From: Sarocladium kiliense
Lineage: Eukaryota; Ascomycota; Sordariomycetes; Hypocreales; Sarocladiaceae
DNA length: 64,000 nt
NCBI GenBank assembly: GCA_030734395.1
Contig: JAUZTG010000013.1
Coordinates: 124,001 to 188,000 of the forward strand
Reading direction: 5' to 3'
Below, in pieces: positions 58,324-64,000 of this stretch (position 1 is the first letter of the stretch; each line of letters starts with the position of its first letter). Both the position numbers and the translations under genes were made by a program. Below the pieces are notes generated by a model, which was not told where the DNA came from, ran no database searches, and was given only the letters and a program-made list of their open reading frames with translations.

Positions 58324-60843
58324 CGTGCGAAGTTGGACGAGGGGATCCGTATCAGCTGGAGAAGGGTTTCGTTTCTGTCGATAGTGGTGTTTCCACAACA
58401 GGAGTTCATGGTTAATATGGATGGCTGTGCTTAGATGAGACGCGTGAGAATAAGTGCTTCAGAACAATAGAATTTAAAGTCTGTCACGACAAGAACATTG
58501 AAAATAGTCTATCTCAATAGTTCCTGCGATGCGTTAACAGAGGAATGTGTACGTAGAGTGAGCGCCCAAAAGCATGCGAATGATCTTTTTCTTGGGAAAT
58601 TAGTTTCCTATCGACAGCATCAGTTGCTGGTCAATATAAGTTCAGCTAGAGAAAGATGGGGTGTTTGCCGTCCTCGAGCCTTTCGGGAGGCATCCTACTG
58701 AAGGAAGCGATCGTCGAGGTCTAACTCGTCACATGCAGCCCGGTATCGGCAGCAAAGCACTCCGCCGATTTCTTTATCGTCTTCGACCATATATGGCAAA
58801 GAGACTGCAAAACATGCATGTCAGGGCAGGGGCCGTTATCCGACTACTAGGCAGAGTCCCAAACTAGGCTCGACGTCGCCGAACTCGAATGGACCCTCGT
58901 AATTGGCCCCAGCTGACAATTATTCTAGAACTTGTGCCGCGATATAGGTCATGAATGGGTCTGGCCCAGATTCAGCCCTGCTCTTACTTGCATTGTTTGT
59001 GGGCCTTTAGGGCTGAGGTATCGCGACCTTTTGTTGACGGAAAAGCCCCGCCTTCTGCACTCTGACAATTGGACGAGGGATACGAACAGATGCTTTGGAC
59101 CCTTTGGTCGGCGATGACGGTTATGTGAGATGCGAGATGTGTGCGTCAACAATGTTCGTCTTTGTTACCCCTGTTTGCCGTGGTTGTGGATCCATACCGT
59201 AGGGTTTGGATGTAGCTCATACCCCTACTTTCTTCCGTGCCCCGATACAGCAGAGAATTGCGGTACCACGTTGCATAGAGATTTCTGGCTCAAGATTCCA
59301 TCAACCCTAGAAATGCCTGAATGGTGTGAGAGGCCACTACTACATAAACCCATCTTTGTACCAGTACCCATATGCACCCCGATGTGGCAGTGCAATGCCG
59401 AATGTCTGGGCTGCCGGCCCAGAAGATAAACAACGGCATAGCCCCTTCTTGGAAACCCCATTGTCTCGTTTCGTGAGTGAAAGTCGAATCTTTGCTCTCT
59501 TTGTGGCTCATCCTCAGGGTATGGATAATAGCTGCCCTATGATAGCTGCCCTTCCGTATTAAACTAACATGCAATAGATAAACTTGTGCCTGGTCGTGTC
59601 GCATCATTTGCAAACTTCTCTCTTCCCTGCTTCACGTGGCTCAGCTTGCCCGAGGTCTAAACTCAACCCGCAAGGGTGCTCATATGCAACCGCCATCAGG
59701 GCATGTCATTCAAGCACGGATCATGCTCGGACCCCGCAAATTTGCTCAATGTTTAGACGACCGTTTCATCTTTCCTAGTACATGTCAGCCCGTGGCCCCA
59801 ATCAGGACCACCACAGCACAGAGGGCGCTCTTCGGAATCCCCAGCGACTAGCCTACATCTAATCGAGGCCTTCCACGTGTCTATGTCGAAATCGCAGGGA
59901 AGAACCTCGACTATCTTGGAGTCCAGCTTTGCAAGATTTGGGTCTGTTTCAGTAGCTGCAACGGGGCCTCGTTATGTGGGGGGTTCCGTCGTCCAAGGAT
60001 CTGCATCAGATCCGGGGTGCAGGTTGACAACAACACCCACCATCACTCATCTCGTGTCTTGATCTTCCTCGGCCTTGCAGTGCCCTTCTCGCCTTCTGCT
60101 TTACTCGAGCTTCTTTTTCTGTGAGCCTTGTATTGACTTAGTTGAACGTGCACATTGCGTGCCAAAACAGAACTCCTGGAACCTGTTTCGCTTCTATAAA
60201 GTTTCTGACCTGCACGACGCTTTGGCCCAGGGGGGCGCCATCTGGGTGGTTCAGGATCGCAGGTGTATCGTTGCAAGTCCGCGTATTCGAGCCTCTACCG
60301 TGCATTAGTGCCGCTACACAACCTTCAACATCACTGGCAGGGATCGGCCCGAGTGTGAAGTACTGCCGAACATGCTCCGGGAATACATGGTTCATAGTCG
60401 CAGCAGGCAATGCATAAGGCATCTGCTAGTACGAAGCAGGAATGCCGACATGAGTATAGTCACGGCCTGCCCTTTTGGTGAATAGGGTGCCTGCAATCAA
60501 CCGCTAAACCTGCCGAACCCCATGCCAAGTATGCATAGCCTGATCATTTGATGCCAGCATCCAGACGACAGGCCCCGTAATGACAGTAACTTCAAGATCA
60601 GACCATTCTCAAAGGGTGAAATGCAAGGAGGATCAGCGGAGTAAACACTTAGCGTCGAGTCGGCGGCCGACCTTACTATCGAGGAAACCAGCCTTGGGAC
60701 CTAATACTACGTAGTAGCCCTAGCTGCAATACTTAGGATCAATCAATGTATAAACGCATCAATCTCCCACTGGTATTATAGATTAGTGAGCGACACCAAG
60801 ATTCTCAATACCAACCTCTTGGGTCATCTCGACTATCGCCAAT
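58324..60843. other. 2.5-kb gene-poor region
   Basis: This is the longest gap without a supported gene. Only short frames occur on both strands; none shows a domain, start context or splice pattern worth calling. No tRNA-like or repeat structure was seen. The right end contains the GH5 promoter. Confidence 0.5.
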
Positions 60844-62285
60844 ATGCGGTCTCAACTGTTACTTGCCCTCCTGGCAGCGTCTGTCCATGCGTGGACTCCT
60901 CATGATCGATGTCAGTCCCTAACACTCAGCGCATGCGTCAAGACACCTTTTATGAGAGGCTAATCAACATCATAGCCCTTCGCAATGAGACAGGCGTGGT
61001 TCCGCGATGGCTGTCCGGTGTAGACAAGATCCGAGGCGTCAACCTCGGCTCAGCCTTCATCATTGAGCGCTGGATGGCCGAAGACGAGTGGCGGAAGATG
61101 GGCTGCGGCAACACCCAAGATGAATGGTCCTGTGTCGAGCAGCTCGGTCAATCCGCTGCCGATGCTGCCTTCAAGACTCACTGGGACACGTGGATCACGC
61201 AGGATGATATCAATAAGATAGTGTCCCTTGGGTTGAACACCATTCGCATTCCGGTAGGATTCTGGATCTTTGAGGATATTGTTCGAGACAATGAGCATTA
61301 TCCGCGTGGAGGACTGCAGTATCTCGACCGCGTTGTTCGTCAAGCTAAAGATGCTGGGTTGTACATCATCATGGATCTCCACGGTGGCCCTGGCTCTCAG
61401 CAGACCAGGCAGCAATTCACCGGTCACGTAAGTCTATCTTCAGAAGCCCCATTTTCACATCAGAATTGTACGCTTACATGCAACACTCTTGAAAACTGCA
61501 GGTTGTCGATTATCCCGAGTTCTACAATGCAGACAACTTTGGCCGTGCGGCCCTATGGCTTTGGAGGATGGCCGAAAGAATCCACACAAACCCGGACTAC
61601 TATAACGTCGGCATGCTTCAGGTTATGAACGAGCCCGTTCACGCCTGGCAGTATCCGAACGAGGCCCAGAAGATGATTCGGGAGTTCTATCCTCAGGCTC
61701 TCAACTCCATCCGCGATGCTGAAAACTCCCTTGGCGTCAGTGGAAGCGATCGCCTTCACGTTCAGTACATGGTAAGGCCCGATCTGTCCTCGCTTCTCTC
61801 TTCGCTATTCGGCAGTGCAAGAGACCATTATTCTAACATGCAGGCAGGGCAATGCATGGGGCTCCGGTGATCCCACCAGCAACCTCCCCTCTACCGACTT
61901 CGTCTACTTCGACGACCACCGCTACTACAAATGGGACGAGAGCGTCCCGAGAACCAAATCCGGCTACATCTCCACCGTCTGCAACGACAACCGCGGCCGG
62001 CCAGACTCCCTCATCATCGGCGAGTGGTCCATCTCCGTCGCCGACGCTGTCGAGCACAACAGCGAGTTCGGCATCCGCGACCGCACCGACCAGGCGGATT
62101 GGTATCGCAGCTACTTCAACGCCCAGGCACGGACATTTGAGAAGTCGGGCGGCTGGGTGTTTTGGACTTGGAAGTGTAACTGGATTGGTGGGATGAATGA
62201 GTGGCGCTGGTGCTACGAGTCGGCGGTGGATGCAGGGGCGATTCCTCGGAATGCCGCCTCTGCGGCCAGTAGCAGTCCCTGCTAA
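60844..62285 (+). CDS. Secreted GH5 endo-1,6-beta-glucanase-like enzyme
   Basis: 408-aa glycoside hydrolase family 5 protein, most like fungal glucan endo-1,6-beta-glucosidases that act on cell-wall beta-1,6-glucan. Four exons: 60844-60910, 60976-61427, 61502-61771 and 61848-62285; the sum is divisible by three. A signal peptide (MRSQLLLALLAASVHA) is encoded by the short first exon. Landmarks are GVNLGSAFIIERWMAEDEW, GLNTIRIPVGFWIFED, IIMDLHGGPGSQ, the acid/base Glu in QVMNEPVHAW and the nucleophile Glu in LIIGEWSISVAD. The C-terminus ends with a short Ala/Ser-rich tail. The enzyme could serve in wall remodelling or in attack on other fungi. Confidence 0.92.
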
Positions 62286-63385
62286 GTTAAGTCGGTGCCA
62301 GTGGGAAGACTGCGGAGTGAATCGGTCGTTGAGGTGGGAACTCGAGTGATGCAATAATGTTTCCTGCAATGGTTAAGACAGGCGAAGGCATCGCCTTGCA
62401 ATATCGCTTGTTACAGCCGTTCTTAAGCTAAGTCCTTGATGAACATTCATGCCAGGCAAGGCACGCTTGCGTGGGCCTTTCTTTTCTCTCTGAACATATA
62501 AACGACCAACGAATTTAAGTCATTACTCATATCTTCTACCAGAGAACCTCATCGGCACTGTTGACAAAGCGGTGCTAGTAGCGTTAGCGGATAGACAGCC
62601 CACGAAACATCAGTGGTGGGTGTCAGTTGGCAATTCATTCATTTGGCCTCCGGCAAGGTACATAAGGCCAGAGGTATCTACTACTTCTTATGTGCACGGC
62701 CCTTCGACTCAATCAAAGCAAATCTGGTCAGATTGATGTATCCATGAACTTCGGAAGTTGCCCATTTGGGGACATGTAAGGAAATAAGCGGCTCGACGTG
62801 ATTTGTGCTGTGCTGACATTGCTGCTTTCCATTCGGGATAGCTCTTTTCTGGTTCAAGGTGAGCACTGCATCTGCACGGGGTCGTCTGAGCTAATTTCTG
62901 CCAAACTCTAAAGCGTCATCTGATTCGCTCCATCGAATAGCAGCTAGTATAAGCATAAGCCTCGGTGCTTCTGACTGTTTGTGAATCTTGACCCACTCAC
63001 TGTAGTCCAGATGCCTGGCCGCTGGTCGATCCAGCAGCAGATCAGGTAGTCCCCGCGACATCATCCAGCATCTGGTCCTTGAGGTCTTCTGATATTCCGA
63101 AATGCCGACTCGTTGCTTGTGTCATCTTTCTTGCTTATCCGAACCTGCAGCTCGCAGTACCTATTCCTATAAAAACGATCAGAATCCCACCGCCACCGTC
63201 AACTTTGTGCAAGTGAGAGCACTTGGCTGCTTAGTCGACCTGGCTCGTTTCTTTCGTATTCTCAACAAGCTTCTTTCGTACTTCGGAATTACCCTTTCTT
63301 AAAGCTTTCCTCAAGTTGGCCATCACCAACTCCACGCCTTCTCCACCCCAAACCGCCTTGCGCGTAAATCGGCACAGCAGAGATC
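62286..63385. other. Intergenic region before the terminal hydrolase gene
   Basis: About 1.1 kb with no supported gene. The last 200 bp are pyrimidine-rich and probably promoter and 5' UTR of the next gene. Confidence 0.5.
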
Positions 63386-64000
63386 ATGACACTCTCCTCT
63401 CATATTGCCGACCTAGTATTCACGCAATGCCAATACGGTGAACATGACCTTCAGCGTCTGGGTGTCTGGCTACCTGCAGCTTTGGGTGAGGTCCCGGGTG
63501 GCAGTTACCAACAGAATACAGCTTCTGGCTATTGGATTGTGTGAGTTGTGCCTTGTATCCTGCAGAGTACATCGTTCATGCCCGCCTTAAGGTCTACCAA
63601 TCACTCAGGAGACCAAACTGTTTCTAATTCCGTTTCACACTCAAGATTCGTTCATGGTGGCGGCTTTCGAGATCCGCTTAGCTCGTTCCATGACTTCGAG
63701 CCCTCTCTTGAGGCCGTGCTTAAATCGGATAATATCACGGCTTCGTCTATCCGCGGCTTCGCCAGTATTGACTACCGACTCTCGCCTCATCCTGGCTTTC
63801 CTCAAGATTATGCCAAGACTCCAGCTACCCAGCTAAGAGTAGCCAGACATCCGGACCATATCTTTGATATCCGAGCCGCCCTTGCTTATCTCGATAAACA
63901 GTATAGCCTGGGTCAAGATTATATCCTGCTTGGCCACTCAGCTGGAGCTACGCTTGTATATCAGCTGTTGATGGGTGAAGCGGCATTAGCAAGTGAGCCT
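63386..64000 (+). CDS. Alpha/beta-hydrolase, kynurenine-formamidase-like (partial at window end)
   Basis: N-terminal part of an alpha/beta-hydrolase whose 3' end lies beyond the window. Exon 1 is 63386-63540 and exon 2 starts at 63646 after a 105-nt intron. The oxyanion motif is VHGGGFRDPL and the nucleophile elbow is LLGHSAGATLVYQ (Ser in GHSAG). The HGG-x-W/F-RDP arrangement together with SIDYRLSPHPGFPQD is characteristic of fungal kynurenine formamidases (Bna7 type), which hydrolyse N-formylkynurenine in the tryptophan-to-NAD pathway. Relation to other esterases of the HSL-like group cannot be excluded without the C-terminal half and catalytic His. Confidence 0.85.

Noticed and set aside
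60138..60422. 94-codon minus-strand frame with fairly normal residue composition
   Set aside because: No recognisable motif, signal or splice context; too short to support alone in a gene-poor gap.

Overview
This window is nuclear DNA from a filamentous ascomycete (Pezizomycotina, probably a sordariomycete; this is inference). Genes carry short introns of about 50-100 nt with GT..AG ends and CTAAC/CTGAC-like branch sites. Families typical of such fungi are present: a CFEM/Pth11-type receptor, a Zn2Cys6 regulator, Dal5-type permeases, secreted GH3 and GH5 enzymes, an NLR-like protein and a ferric reductase. Spacing is loose, and several gene-free stretches are AT-rich in a way that suggests repeat-induced mutation relics.

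Layout. 0.3-7.6 kb: a microsomal P450, a CFEM-domain seven-TM receptor, and a HERP/Usa1-like ubiquitin-like ER membrane protein. 8.8-29.7 kb looks like an accessory island: an intronless fusion of a PIG-L/LmbE deacetylase with a GT-B glycosyltransferase; an NLR with alpha/beta-hydrolase, NB-ARC and helical-repeat parts; a divergent pair made of a 675-aa TULIP/P-47-like protein and a 1277-aa protein with Ig-like and amphipathic helical segments, separated by a 1.2-kb spacer holding a diverged tandem repeat; a small GPI-anchored Cys-rich protein; and a MACPF gene with two frame breaks and no visible start codon. 30-43 kb: a Dal5-type permease, a decayed gene next to an AT-rich block, then a Zn2Cys6 regulator, a second permease and an M20 N-carbamoyl amino acid hydrolase, which together look like a ureide or carbamoyl-amino-acid uptake and use locus. 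43-64 kb: GH3 beta-xylosidase-like enzyme, phosphatidylserine decarboxylase (PSD1), Frm2/Hbn1-type nitroreductase, ferric reductase, a 100-aa protein with a duplicated motif, a CmcJ/AsaB-like oxidoreductase beside a methyltransferase, a secreted Cys-rich 355-aa protein, a GH5 endo-1,6-beta-glucanase-like enzyme, and the start of a kynurenine-formamidase-like alpha/beta-hydrolase cut by the window end.

Most exon models here were assembled by eye from frame changes and splice signals. In the intact multi-exon genes the exon lengths sum to a multiple of three. No rRNA, tRNA, CRISPR array or intact transposon was recognised. The most unusual content is the 8.8-29.7 kb island, where a possible lipid-binding protein, a large membrane-active-looking protein, a MACPF relic and an NLR lie side by side.
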